From positions 1 to 34,558 of the forward strand of contig PUOW01000271.1 in NCBI GenBank assembly GCA_003552185.1: a stretch of 34,558 nt of DNA. The letters are read 5' to 3'. A model generated the notes under the pieces. The model was not told the DNA's origin, searched no databases, and saw only the letters and a program-made list of their open reading frames with translations. A program made the position numbers and the translations under genes. The DNA is from Spirochaetaceae bacterium (lineage in GTDB: Bacteria; Spirochaetota; Spirochaetia; DSM-27196; SLAA01). Shown here one piece after another: positions 1 to 7,023 of this stretch (positions are counted from its first letter, which is position 1; every line of letters begins with the position of its first letter).

Positions 1-16
1 CCTCGGTGAACACCGG

Positions 17-430
17 CTAGTGAGCTTGTTCAATGCGGCGAAGCACCCGTAGCGCTCGCTGCCACTCGCCTCGCCCAACCTGCCGTAACACGCGGTGTTG
101 CGCCTGTCGCCAGATCGGGACCGTGTCGTTCAGAATACGTCTTCCGGTCTCGGCCAGGCGGTAAACGCGCTCGCGACGGTCCTCACCGCGTTTCACGTCT
201 ACCAAGTTACGATCCTCGAGCGAGTCCATATTGCGAGAAATGGTGCTCGGGTCGGAGCCTAACCGCTCGGCAAGCTCCGCACTGCTGATCGGCTCGTACA
301 GCGAGAGGTGCACCAGAATTGCGAACTGCACCGAGGTGAGAGGAGAACTGCGGAACTCCTGCTCAAACACTCGCCTAACGGCCTTGTAGGCCATGTTCAA
401 ATGGGACGCCGGGCACACCTGCGGAAGCAT
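17..430 (-). CDS. MarR-family transcriptional regulator
   Basis: A 137-residue winged-helix repressor of the MarR family, which typically binds DNA as a dimer and is released by small ligands or oxidation. The helix-turn-helix is seen around SSAELAERLGSDPSTISRNMDSLE, given here only as positions about 47-70, followed by a basic wing (DVKRGEDRRERVYRL). A cysteine lies at residue 6, before the first helix, a place where some family members sense redox, but this is only a possibility. The open frame extends upstream to a TTG at 535, but that codon lies in a good -35 box, so I use the ATG at 430; its ribosome site is weak and ATG at 394 is an alternative. It follows rnfA in the same direction but appears to have its own promoter and operator (506-535), suggesting autoregulation and perhaps control by redox state. 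Confidence 0.8.
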   Translation of the reverse strand: MLPQVCPASHLNMAYKAVRRVFEQEFRSSPLTSVQFAILVHLSLYEPISSAELAERLGSDPSTISRNMDSLEDRNLVDVKRGEDRRERVYRLAETGRRILNDTVPIWRQAQHRVLRQVGRGEWQRALRVLRRIEQAH

Positions 431-505
431 CCAGAGGTCGCTCTGCCGGCGCTGCCCACGGCGCCGTCTTGCACGAGACACGATGTATGAATTGCTCACA
501 TCCGG

Positions 506-535
506 AACATACACCGTTAATCGATGTATCGTCAA
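506..535 (-). promoter_or_regulatory. Candidate promoter of the marR gene
   Basis: On the minus strand a -35 box TTGACG (530-535) and a -10 box TATGTT (506-511) are separated by 18 bp. The boxes sit about 75 bp upstream of the proposed ATG at 430. The match is good at -35 and fair at -10. The inverted repeat at 509-529 fills the spacer. Confidence 0.5.
509..529. promoter_or_regulatory. Inverted repeat, candidate MarR operator
   Basis: The plus strand reads ATACACCG, then TTAAT, then CGATGTAT: two 8-bp arms that match at 7 of 8 positions around a 5-bp centre. An exact third copy of the arm CGATGTAT is at 481-488, 41 bp (about four helical turns) from the arm at 522. Position between -35 and -10 is typical of autorepressing MarR proteins. 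Binding is inferred, not shown. Confidence 0.5.
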
Positions 536-549
536 CGATCTTGCCGTGC

Positions 550-574
550 GGGCCGCGTGGGCCGCGTGGGCCGT
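550..574. repeat. Short 9-bp tandem repeat after rnfA
   Basis: GGGCCGCGT occurs twice in tandem (550-558, 559-567) followed by a partial third copy that runs into the rnfA stop codon (574-576 on the minus strand). It is GC-rich and could simply be slippage. It separates rnfA from the marR promoter. Confidence 0.6.
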
Positions 575-1152
575 TACGCGAGGCCCTGAAAGCCCATGAA
601 CGCGAGCGCAAGCAGCCCCGCGGTAACGAGCGCGATCGGGCCGCCGCGCATCGCCTTGGGTACCGGCATCAGTGCGAGCCGCTCGCGGATTCCGGCGAAC
701 GCGACCAGCGCGATCGTGAAGCCGATCGCGCTCGCGATCGCGAAGATAATCGTCTCACCGAGGGTGTAGTCGTGCTGCACGATCAGGAGCGCGACACCCA
801 TGATCGCGCAGTTCGTCGTGATCAGCGGCAGAAACACACCGAGCGCTTGATGGAGCGGCGGGCTGACCTTCTTCATCACAATCTCGACAAGCTGCACAAG
901 CGAGGCGATCACCAAAATGAACGAAACGGTTTGCAAAAACTGCAACTCAAACGGTATCAAGAGAAACTGTCGAATCAAGTAGGTCGCGATCGCCGCGAGC
1001 GTCATCACGAACATGACCGCCGCGCTCATCCCGACCGCGGTTGAAAGTCGTGAGCTTACGCCCAGAAACGGGCAGATGCCGAGAAACTGCACCAGCACGA
1101 GGTTGTTTACCAGCATCGCCGCGATTACGATCGTCATATAGTCGCCGGTCAT
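574..1152 (-). CDS. rnfA: Rnf electron transport complex subunit RnfA
   Basis: A 192-residue, six-helix membrane subunit of the ion-translocating ferredoxin:NAD+ oxidoreductase, close to the 193 residues of E. coli RsxA. The family mark LVQFLGICPFLGVSS near residues 18-32 contains the conserved Cys used with RnfE to hold an iron-sulfur cluster within the membrane; a second conserved stretch TTNCAIMGVALL lies near 105-116. The open frame extends to 1251, but the ATG at 1152 has an AAGGAG site nine bases upstream and starts the protein at the usual place (MTGDYMTIVIAAMLVNN), so I choose it. It is the last rnf gene, starting one base after the end of rnfE. Confidence 0.95.
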   Translation of the reverse strand: MTGDYMTIVIAAMLVNNLVLVQFLGICPFLGVSSRLSTAVGMSAAVMFVMTLAAIATYLIRQFLLIPFELQFLQTVSFILVIASLVQLVEIVMKKVSPPLHQALGVFLPLITTNCAIMGVALLIVQHDYTLGETIIFAIASAIGFTIALVAFAGIRERLALMPVPKAMRGGPIALVTAGLLALAFMGFQGLA

Positions 1153-1153
1153 G

Positions 1154-1819
1154 TTAGCGTACTCCTTCGGTTGCGGGCTGCGTGCCGACCGCGCGCGACC
1201 GCGTCGCGGCGATTGCCTGCGCCTTTTTGATTCCGGTGTTGACCGCCGCAATCAGAAACCCGAGCGCGATGAAGGCGCCGGGAGGCATGATAAACAGCAG
1301 CATCGTGGTCGCGTCTTCCTCGACGAACGCCAAGCCGAACAGCGCGCCACTGCCGAGTACCTCACGCACCGCCCCGAGCATCGCCAACGCCATCGTGAAG
1401 CCGAGTCCCATCGTGAGCGCGTCTACCACCGAGGAGGCAAGCGCGTTGCGCGAGGCAAAGGCCTCGGCGCGACCGAGGATCAGACAGTTGACCACGATAA
1501 GCGGTATGAACAGCCCTAACGACTCGTGCAGGTCCGGTAGGTAGGCGGCCATCGTGAGATCTACGATCGTGACGAAACTCGCGATTACCACGATATAGGC
1601 CGGAATGCGAACCTTCTCGGGAATAAGATCCTTCACCACCGCGACTACTATGTTGGAGCCGAGCAACACGGCCAGGCTGGCGATTCCCATGCCGATCCCG
1701 TTGATCGCGGTGGTGGTAACACCCAGTACCGGGCACATCCCGAGCAGCATCGCAAACACCGGGTTTTCTCGGAAAAAGCCCTTGGTGAGCTCGCTTCGTA
1801 TACTCATTGCGTCGGACAT
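1154..1819 (-). CDS. rnfE: Rnf electron transport complex subunit RnfE
   Basis: A 221-residue polytopic membrane protein, homologous to RnfA in inverted topology. The conserved [18 protein letters not shown] (about residues 19-36) carries the cluster-binding Cys, and [19 protein letters not shown] (about 105-123) is the second signature half. Start at 1819 is supported by an AAGGAG site ten bases upstream. The gene begins one base after the rnfG stop and ends one base before the rnfA start, so translation of the three is probably coupled. Confidence 0.95.
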   Translation of the reverse strand: MSDAMSIRSELTKGFFRENPVFAMLLGMCPVLGVTTTAINGIGMGIASLAVLLGSNIVVAVVKDLIPEKVRIPAYIVVIASFVTIVDLTMAAYLPDLHESLGLFIPLIVVNCLILGRAEAFASRNALASSVVDALTMGLGFTMALAMLGAVREVLGSGALFGLAFVEEDATTMLLFIMPPGAFIALGFLIAAVNTGIKKAQAIAATRSRAVGTQPATEGVR

Positions 1820-1820
1820 A

Positions 1821-2393
1821 TTACTCTACTCCTTCGGCGGTTTCGAACGCATCAACCGCGCGTTGCACAGCGTCGGCCACGGCGCGCGTCGAGACCGTGG
1901 CGGCGGTGATTGTGTCGATATCGCCTCCGTCGGCGCTTGCCCGGAGATCGACCTCGGCGGGGTCCATCTCGCGGAACTGCTGAAGAAAACGATCACGCGC
2001 GATGGCGTCTCCAAGGCCGGGTGTCTCGCTATGTTGCACAACCTGTACTCCGCTGATGGTTCCGTCGGGTGTAAACCCAACCATGACCTCGATATCACCG
2101 CCATAACCCTGGCCGCTATACGAGCGAATCGCAAGGCCGACCGGCTCACCATCCAGGGTTGCAGGGTGAAACCGCAGGCGCTCGAACTCTTCGCGTTCGT
2201 ACGCTTCTTCCATGGGGTCGTTATCGAACTCCGGCAGCACCTGCTCTATTGCCGCCCGCTGCCTCGCGGCCTGGTTCTCGGCAATTCGCTCGGCGGTCTG
2301 CAGGTGCGTAAACCCGAGGAGCAAGGCCGAGACGAGCGCGACCGTCGTAAGCGCGATCACCATGTTACGAAAGCTGGACTCGATTCTAGCCAT
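1821..2393 (-). CDS. rnfG: Rnf complex FMN-binding subunit RnfG
   Basis: A 190-residue subunit with one N-terminal membrane anchor (about residues 10-28) and an extracytoplasmic FMN-binding domain. The flavin attachment motif is seen as TITAATVST near residues 161-169; in the family FMN is joined by a phosphoester bond to the Thr at about 166 (usual pattern S/T-G-A-T-x-S/T; here Ala replaces Gly). The family's GxETPGLGD-type stretch is present as HSETPGLGD. The start codon overlaps the rnfD stop. Confidence 0.93.
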   Translation of the reverse strand: MARIESSFRNMVIALTTVALVSALLLGFTHLQTAERIAENQAARQRAAIEQVLPEFDNDPMEEAYEREEFERLRFHPATLDGEPVGLAIRSYSGQGYGGDIEVMVGFTPDGTISGVQVVQHSETPGLGDAIARDRFLQQFREMDPAEVDLRASADGGDIDTITAATVSTRAVADAVQRAVDAFETAEGVE

Positions 2394-3394
2394 TACGACG
2401 CAACTCCTTTGCCGAAGCGGCGCGGGCGAAACTTGTTGTCGATCATCGGGACAAAGGCGTTCATGATCAGGATCGCGTAGGTGACGCCTTCGGGAAAGCC
2501 GCCGAACAGTCGTATCACCGCGGTGAGGAGGCCACAGCCGACCGCGAACACGATCCTACCGTTGCGCGACATCGGAGACGTCGTCATGTCGGTTGCCATG
2601 AACCACGCGCCGAGCATGGCACCGCCCGCGAGTACATGGAATAAAGGGTCGGCGTACGCGCTTGGATCAACGATCCAGAAGACGCCGGTGACCGCTGCCA
2701 GCGTAGCAAGAAACACAACCGGCGTTTCCCAGGAGATGAGCCCGCGGTACAGCATATAGGCGCCGCCGATCAGCACCGCAACTGCGCTGATTTCGCCCAT
2801 CGAACCCCCTATTGTCCCGAGAAACATCTCGCCGTATCCGGGGAGCTCGGCCGCGACGGTGGAGAGCGGTTCGCCCCGCGCCGCGGCGTCGGCGATTCGG
2901 CCCAACGGTGTGGCACCGGTCGCGCGGTCCACCCCGAGCGACAGCAGCGATTCACGGGGAAGCGCCCAGGTGTTCATGTGGACCGGGAAACTCACGGTCA
3001 TGAATGCGCGCCCGATTAATGCCGGATTAAACGGATTTGTGCCGATACCGCCGAACGCCATCTTCGCGACCGCGATCGCGACGACCGAACCCACCACGAG
3101 TTGCCACAGCGGGACCGCGACCGAGACATTGAACGCCAGCAGCATCCCGGTGACGACCGCCGAGCCGTCGTCGACCGTGGGCTTTTGCTTCAAGAAAAAC
3201 CGCTGCACGACATACTCGGTTACGACACACGCGGCCGAGGTAACGAGAACCGCTAGAATCGCGCGCACGCCGAACACATATGCCGATACCGCAAACACCG
3301 GCAGCAGCGCGATAACCACGCCCCACATGATGCTGCGCACCGTGAGGTCGCTCTTTGCATGGGGGGAACCAGATACGATTAATGTTTGACTCAT
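2393..3394 (-). CDS. rnfD: Rnf complex membrane subunit RnfD
   Basis: A 333-residue integral membrane subunit of the NQR2/RnfD/RnfE family. The covalent FMN site is seen as RATGATPL, with the modified Thr at about residue 162. The signature FGGIGTNPFNPALIGRAF is near 114-131. The open frame could begin at a TTG at 3424, but the ATG at 3394 gives the usual family N-terminus (MSQTLIVSGSPH) and has an AGAAG-type site upstream, so it is preferred. This leaves a 30-base gap from rnfC. Confidence 0.93.
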   Translation of the reverse strand: MSQTLIVSGSPHAKSDLTVRSIMWGVVIALLPVFAVSAYVFGVRAILAVLVTSAACVVTEYVVQRFFLKQKPTVDDGSAVVTGMLLAFNVSVAVPLWQLVVGSVVAIAVAKMAFGGIGTNPFNPALIGRAFMTVSFPVHMNTWALPRESLLSLGVDRATGATPLGRIADAAARGEPLSTVAAELPGYGEMFLGTIGGSMGEISAVAVLIGGAYMLYRGLISWETPVVFLATLAAVTGVFWIVDPSAYADPLFHVLAGGAMLGAWFMATDMTTSPMSRNGRIVFAVGCGLLTAVIRLFGGFPEGVTYAILIMNAFVPMIDNKFRPRRFGKGVAS

Positions 3395-3424
3395 AAAGCT
3401 GCTTCTTTTTGATGTTCCCTTCAA

Positions 3425-4762
3425 TTAGCCCGCCGAGGCTCGTCGCATCTCGTGCACCTTCACCTTGCCGAGCTTGATGTAGTCAAGCAGTGGGCGGTTC
3501 GAGGGGCAGATATAACTGCAACTACCGCACTCGATGCAGTCCAGCACATCGTGCTCGTCGGACTGCTCCCAATACTCCATTCGCGCAAGTTTCTCGAGCA
3601 GATACGGCTCGAGCCCGATCGGGCAGGCCGTGACACATTTGGAGCAGCGGATGCAGGCGACGGTCTCCTCTCGTTGAGCTTCGCGCTTGTTGAGAAGCAG
3701 AATACCGGAGGTACCCTTGGTGACGCTCACGTTGAGGTCCGGAACCGCTTTGCCCATCATCGGTCCTCCGGCGATGACCTTCGCGACGTCGCCGGGCATG
3801 CCCCCGGCGGCCTCAATTGCGTGCGAGAACGGAGTTCCGATGCGAATCAGAAAGTTCCCCCGCTTGTCGAGCGACGAGCCGGTAACCGTGACGACGCGGT
3901 CGATCAACGGCCGATTCTTTTGAATCTCGTGGTATGCCGCCAGAGCGGTTCCTACGTTGTTCACTACGCAGCCGACGTCGAGCGGTAGTTTGCCTCCCGG
4001 AACTTCGCGATCGAGAATGGCCTTAATGAGCTGCTTCTCGGCTCCTTGCGGGTACTGCACCTTGAGGCCGTACACCTCGATATGCGAAAAGCGCTCGGCG
4101 TGGGCGCTCATGACCTCGATTGCATCGGGCTTATTCTCCTCGATGCCGATCACCGCGCGCTCCACCTGCAGCGCGCGGCGCAGTACCTCTATGCCGACGA
4201 GAATCTCGTCGGTGTGCTCGAGCATAAGCCTATGGTCGGCGGTGAGGTACGGTTCGCACTCCACACCGTTGATAACGAGGGTATCGACCTGCTTGCCTTC
4301 CGGCACCATATACTTCACGTTGGTCGGGAAGGCGGCGCCGCCCATCCCGACGATGCCGGCCGCTTTGATACGCTGCACGATCTCTTCCGGCGGGGTGCCG
4401 ATCTCGGTGACGAGATCAGGTGAGCGGTCTATGCTCTCTTCCCATTCGTCTCCCTCAACCGAGATAACCACCGCGGGCTTGCGAAACCCTGCCGCGTCGA
4501 GCGCTTCGTCGACTCGCTTCACGGTCCCGGAGACCGAAGAATGTACATTGGCCGAGATGAAGGCCTTGCCCTCGCCTATGAGGGTGCCGACCTTGACCTT
4601 GTCGCCTTTCTGGACCACCGCCTCGGCCGGTGCTCCGATATGCTGCCCGAGTAATATCGCTACCTCATCAGGGGGATCAAGGACCTGAATCGCGGAATCG
4701 GCGGTGAACTTGTTTTCGGGGGGGTGAACTCCACCCATCGGAAAGGTTTTTACTACTGCCAT
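3425..4762 (-). CDS. rnfC: Rnf complex NADH/FMN and Fe-S subunit RnfC
   Basis: A 445-residue peripheral subunit that exchanges electrons with NAD(H). Seen in order: an N-terminal RnfC barrel domain beginning MAVVKTFPMGGVHPPENK, the glycine-rich nucleotide/FMN loop GIVGMGGAAFPTNVKY, and two C-terminal four-cysteine motifs, CIRCSKCVTACP and CIECGSCSYICP, each predicted to hold a [4Fe-4S] cluster. The open frame continues far upstream, but that part is antiparallel to nothing and simply reads rnfB out of frame; the ATG at 4762 has a GGAAGG site. It lacks the long Ala/Lys-rich C-terminal tail of enterobacterial RsxC. Confidence 0.95.
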   Translation of the reverse strand: MAVVKTFPMGGVHPPENKFTADSAIQVLDPPDEVAILLGQHIGAPAEAVVQKGDKVKVGTLIGEGKAFISANVHSSVSGTVKRVDEALDAAGFRKPAVVISVEGDEWEESIDRSPDLVTEIGTPPEEIVQRIKAAGIVGMGGAAFPTNVKYMVPEGKQVDTLVINGVECEPYLTADHRLMLEHTDEILVGIEVLRRALQVERAVIGIEENKPDAIEVMSAHAERFSHIEVYGLKVQYPQGAEKQLIKAILDREVPGGKLPLDVGCVVNNVGTALAAYHEIQKNRPLIDRVVTVTGSSLDKRGNFLIRIGTPFSHAIEAAGGMPGDVAKVIAGGPMMGKAVPDLNVSVTKGTSGILLLNKREAQREETVACIRCSKCVTACPIGLEPYLLEKLARMEYWEQSDEHDVLDCIECGSCSYICPSNRPLLDYIKLGKVKVHEMRRASAG

Positions 4763-4785
4763 ATTTTTCGCCTTCCTTTGCCGGA

Positions 4786-5670
4786 TTACGCCTGGGTATC
4801 GGCTGTTTCTTTCTTGGGTTCTTTCGGTCTGGGCGGCGCAAACGTCGCGAGTATTGCCTTTGTTGGGCAGACCGGGACGCATTTTCCGCAGGATATGCAT
4901 TTGTACGGATCTATGTACGCGAGATTGTTCTCCATACTGATCGCCTGCACAATTTCGTTGCAGACGCGCACGCATTTGCCGCAGCCGATGCAAGCGACCG
5001 AGCAGTTTTTGCGCGCCACGCCTCCCGGCTGTGTGTTTCGGCAGTTGATCCAGACACGACGTTCGGCTTTGCCCTTGCCGCGCGGTCGAATCTCGAACAG
5101 ATCGCGCGGACAGGCGTGAACGCACGCGCCACAGCTGGTGCACAGCTCCGGAATAACCTCCGGCAAGCCGGTCTCGCCGTTCATCTCGATGGCGTCGAAC
5201 GGGCAAGCCGTCTCGCAGTCTCCAAGGCGCAAACAACTGTGAGGACAGCCGTTGACGCCCACATACAACGAATGTGCTATCGCGCAGGTTTCGGGACCTT
5301 GATACTCGGTCTTCGCCGGTGCCGCGGCGAAGCTTCCGCCGCAGCGGAGCACAGCAATGGTCTTGTGCTCACTGCCGACCTCGAGGCCAAAGTACCGGCC
5401 GACCTGCTTCATGGTATCGGCACCTCCCGGTGGACAGGTCAGATGCGAGATGTCTCCCTCGTCGGCGGCGTCCACCAAGGCTTCGGCAAGCCCGGAGCAC
5501 CCTGGGTATCCGCACGCGCCGCAGTTAATTCCCGGGAGTAGCTCGGTTACTTCGCCGATCCGGGGGTCTTCCTCGACCTTAAAGCGTTGAGAGATAATGT
5601 ACAGCACGACCGCGAAGCCGGCCGCCACACCTCCCAGCGACAGTGCCGAGTATATCAAAAGCTCCGTCAT
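4786..5670 (-). CDS. rnfB: Rnf complex ferredoxin-like subunit RnfB
   Basis: A 294-residue subunit with an N-terminal membrane anchor (about residues 5-26) and a chain of iron-sulfur clusters; it is thought to accept electrons from ferredoxin. The first cluster motif uses C50, C53, C58 and C79 (GINCGACGYPGC ... CPPGG), followed by ferredoxin-like motifs CTSCGACVHACP, CIGCGKCVRVCN and CISCGKCVPVCP plus additional cysteines near residues 140-155. This is the long multi-cluster form. The tail is Pro/Lys/Glu-rich. Its ATG overlaps the stop of the upstream rseC-like gene (ATGA, 5667-5670), and a GAGGT site precedes it. Confidence 0.95.
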   Translation of the reverse strand: MTELLIYSALSLGGVAAGFAVVLYIISQRFKVEEDPRIGEVTELLPGINCGACGYPGCSGLAEALVDAADEGDISHLTCPPGGADTMKQVGRYFGLEVGSEHKTIAVLRCGGSFAAAPAKTEYQGPETCAIAHSLYVGVNGCPHSCLRLGDCETACPFDAIEMNGETGLPEVIPELCTSCGACVHACPRDLFEIRPRGKGKAERRVWINCRNTQPGGVARKNCSVACIGCGKCVRVCNEIVQAISMENNLAYIDPYKCISCGKCVPVCPTKAILATFAPPRPKEPKKETADTQA

Positions 5671-6122
5671 AGCGTACCTCGTTCATTAGGAGTCATACGA
5701 TAGGCCTCGATTCGTACGAATCGAGCCAAGCGGGTTCTTTGTGTGTATACAAACAGATAGTAGGGCGGAAGTATGCCCAGCGCCGCGAGACCTGCGCCGA
5801 GCTCGCCGGCGCCGCCGGCCTCGAGGCCGAAAAAGGTGCTTACCAGCAGAACGAACGGCAGCAGGAACGCGACAATTACCGCGAACCACCCGACCTGCGG
5901 AGCGAGCTCAAGCCGCACACGGTCGCCCGGCGTGAGCCGATCGCGGCAGGCCGCCTGAATCGTACCGACGCGCTCGTGACCGCCGATACACAACAGCTTC
6001 GCCCGGCACTCGTCGCATGCCGAGCGTTGCTCTATTGCAACCGATGCAACATCGTGGTCTACCGAGGTCGCTACCCCGGTATGGACGATCGGACGGCTTC
6101 CGGATGTCTTGTTCTGCCGCAT
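5667..6122 (-). CDS. SoxR-reducing system RseC-family protein
   Basis: A 151-residue protein with a soluble N-terminal half containing four cysteines in RSACDECRAKLLC (two C-x2-C-like spacings near residues 35-46, plus one near 59) and two adjacent membrane helices near 82-125. This is the layout of RseC, which in E. coli works with the Rsx/Rnf complex to keep SoxR reduced. It is first in the rnf operon and its stop overlaps the rnfB start by four bases. An AGGGG site lies upstream of the ATG. No soxR is in the window, so the physiological partner here is probably the Rnf complex itself. Confidence 0.82.
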   Translation of the reverse strand: MRQNKTSGSRPIVHTGVATSVDHDVASVAIEQRSACDECRAKLLCIGGHERVGTIQAACRDRLTPGDRVRLELAPQVGWFAVIVAFLLPFVLLVSTFFGLEAGGAGELGAGLAALGILPPYYLFVYTQRTRLARFVRIEAYRMTPNERGTL

Positions 6123-6307
6123 TGCGGTCTACCCCTATTATGCTCTGTGCGTTGAAGCGGTATTCGGCTGTTGTGCAGTGTCTAAAACTGATACCAGAAC
6201 GGTTAGGATTATAGCTCAGGCTCTGCGGACTTGCAACCGTTACAGGTTTATCCATATCTGTTTTTCCGTTTGTTCGTTCCGTAAGCATTGACCGCAAGCT
6301 TGACCGA
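6123..6307. promoter_or_regulatory. Divergent control region between rnf operon and unknown gene
   Basis: These 185 bases lie between two divergent genes and should hold both promoters. On the minus strand CATAAT (about 6135-6140) could be a -10 for the rnf operon but has no good -35. On the plus strand TTGCAA followed 18 bp later by TATCTG is a weak candidate. A 12-bp imperfect tandem pair beginning TTGACCG at 6288 and 6300 sits directly before the plus-strand start codon. No firm operator was recognised. Confidence 0.35.
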
Positions 6308-6994
6308 ATGCGTATCAAACGGTACAACGAGCGCGTGGTATATCGGTTGAAGCCTCTGGAACACAGCGACGAACGGTTGAAGCTTGGTTTTGGTCTCGGG
6401 TGGAGAGTGTTCTTTGTGCTTGTGGCACTCGGCTTTGGCACAACCGCGGCCGGTCCTGCCGGTGTAAGCGTGTTCCGGCTCGCGGTGGCGCTCGTCTCGG
6501 CCGGCGCGGCAATATATCGCGAGGAGTGGTTGTTTGACCGACCCGAAGACACGGTTCGTAGCCGAGTCGGGGTGTCGTTCTTTGCGGCCGTGCAACGCTT
6601 CGCGTTGAGCGAGGTGGCCGCGGTGGTCTGTCGTAGTAGTTATCCTCCCGGACTCGGCCCCGGAGCTCGCGAAGAGCCGTCGCGCGGGGGATCGGCGGGT
6701 GGGGGAGCGCCCGGCGCCGCACCGGCCGAGCGGCCCGAGTCTGCGGCGACCTACGGATCGGGCCGATACGGCACGCCCCCGGTCGGCACCAGCACCGGGT
6801 TCGAGTTCCTGCGGCGCAGCAGCGGCGGTATGTTGCCGCGAGCTATGCACCGAGGGCATGTGCGTCTCTGGCTGGAGCTCACCAGCGGCCGACGCGTGCA
6901 TGTGGTAACCGACTCGGTGCGCGGTTACGGCTGGGTCTCGGATCTGGGTCGCACGATTGCGCAGTTCACGCGCACCCCGTTCCGCGAAGAATAG
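6308..6994 (+). CDS. Unknown two-helix membrane protein
   Basis: I do not recognise this 228-residue protein. It has a basic cytoplasmic N-terminus (MRIKRYNERVVYRLK), two hydrophobic helices at about 28-47 and 54-70 joined by a short turn, and then a soluble part. The soluble part begins with EEWLFDRPEDTVRSRVG, which recalls small bacterial PH-like membrane proteins where a beta sandwich follows two helices. A low-complexity linker rich in Gly, Ala, Pro and Ser (about 112-160) splits this domain, and its end resumes with beta-rich LWLELTSGRRVHVVTD. The gene is divergent from the rnf operon and convergent with the importer ATPase, so it seems to be transcribed alone. No clear ribosome site precedes the ATG. 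Confidence 0.7.
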   Translation: MRIKRYNERVVYRLKPLEHSDERLKLGFGLGWRVFFVLVALGFGTTAAGPAGVSVFRLAVALVSAGAAIYREEWLFDRPEDTVRSRVGVSFFAAVQRFALSEVAAVVCRSSYPPGLGPGAREEPSRGGSAGGGAPGAAPAERPESAATYGSGRYGTPPVGTSTGFEFLRRSSGGMLPRAMHRGHVRLWLELTSGRRVHVVTDSVRGYGWVSDLGRTIAQFTRTPFREE

Positions 6995-7023
6995 CTCCGG
7001 GGGCCGGGGCTACCCGGGGCGGC

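Noticed and set aside
431-535. N-terminal extension of the MarR protein from TTG at 535
   Set aside because: The TTG is part of a good -35 box and the extra residues overlap the operator-like repeat; they are basic and unlike the family.
4763-5236. Long N-terminal extension of rnfC
   Set aside because: It reads the 3' part of rnfB in another frame, is Arg-rich, and the ATG at 4762 has a proper ribosome site.
7001-7020. Small CCGGG/CCCGG hairpin between convergent genes as terminator
   Set aside because: Only five base pairs in very GC-rich DNA and no T-run.
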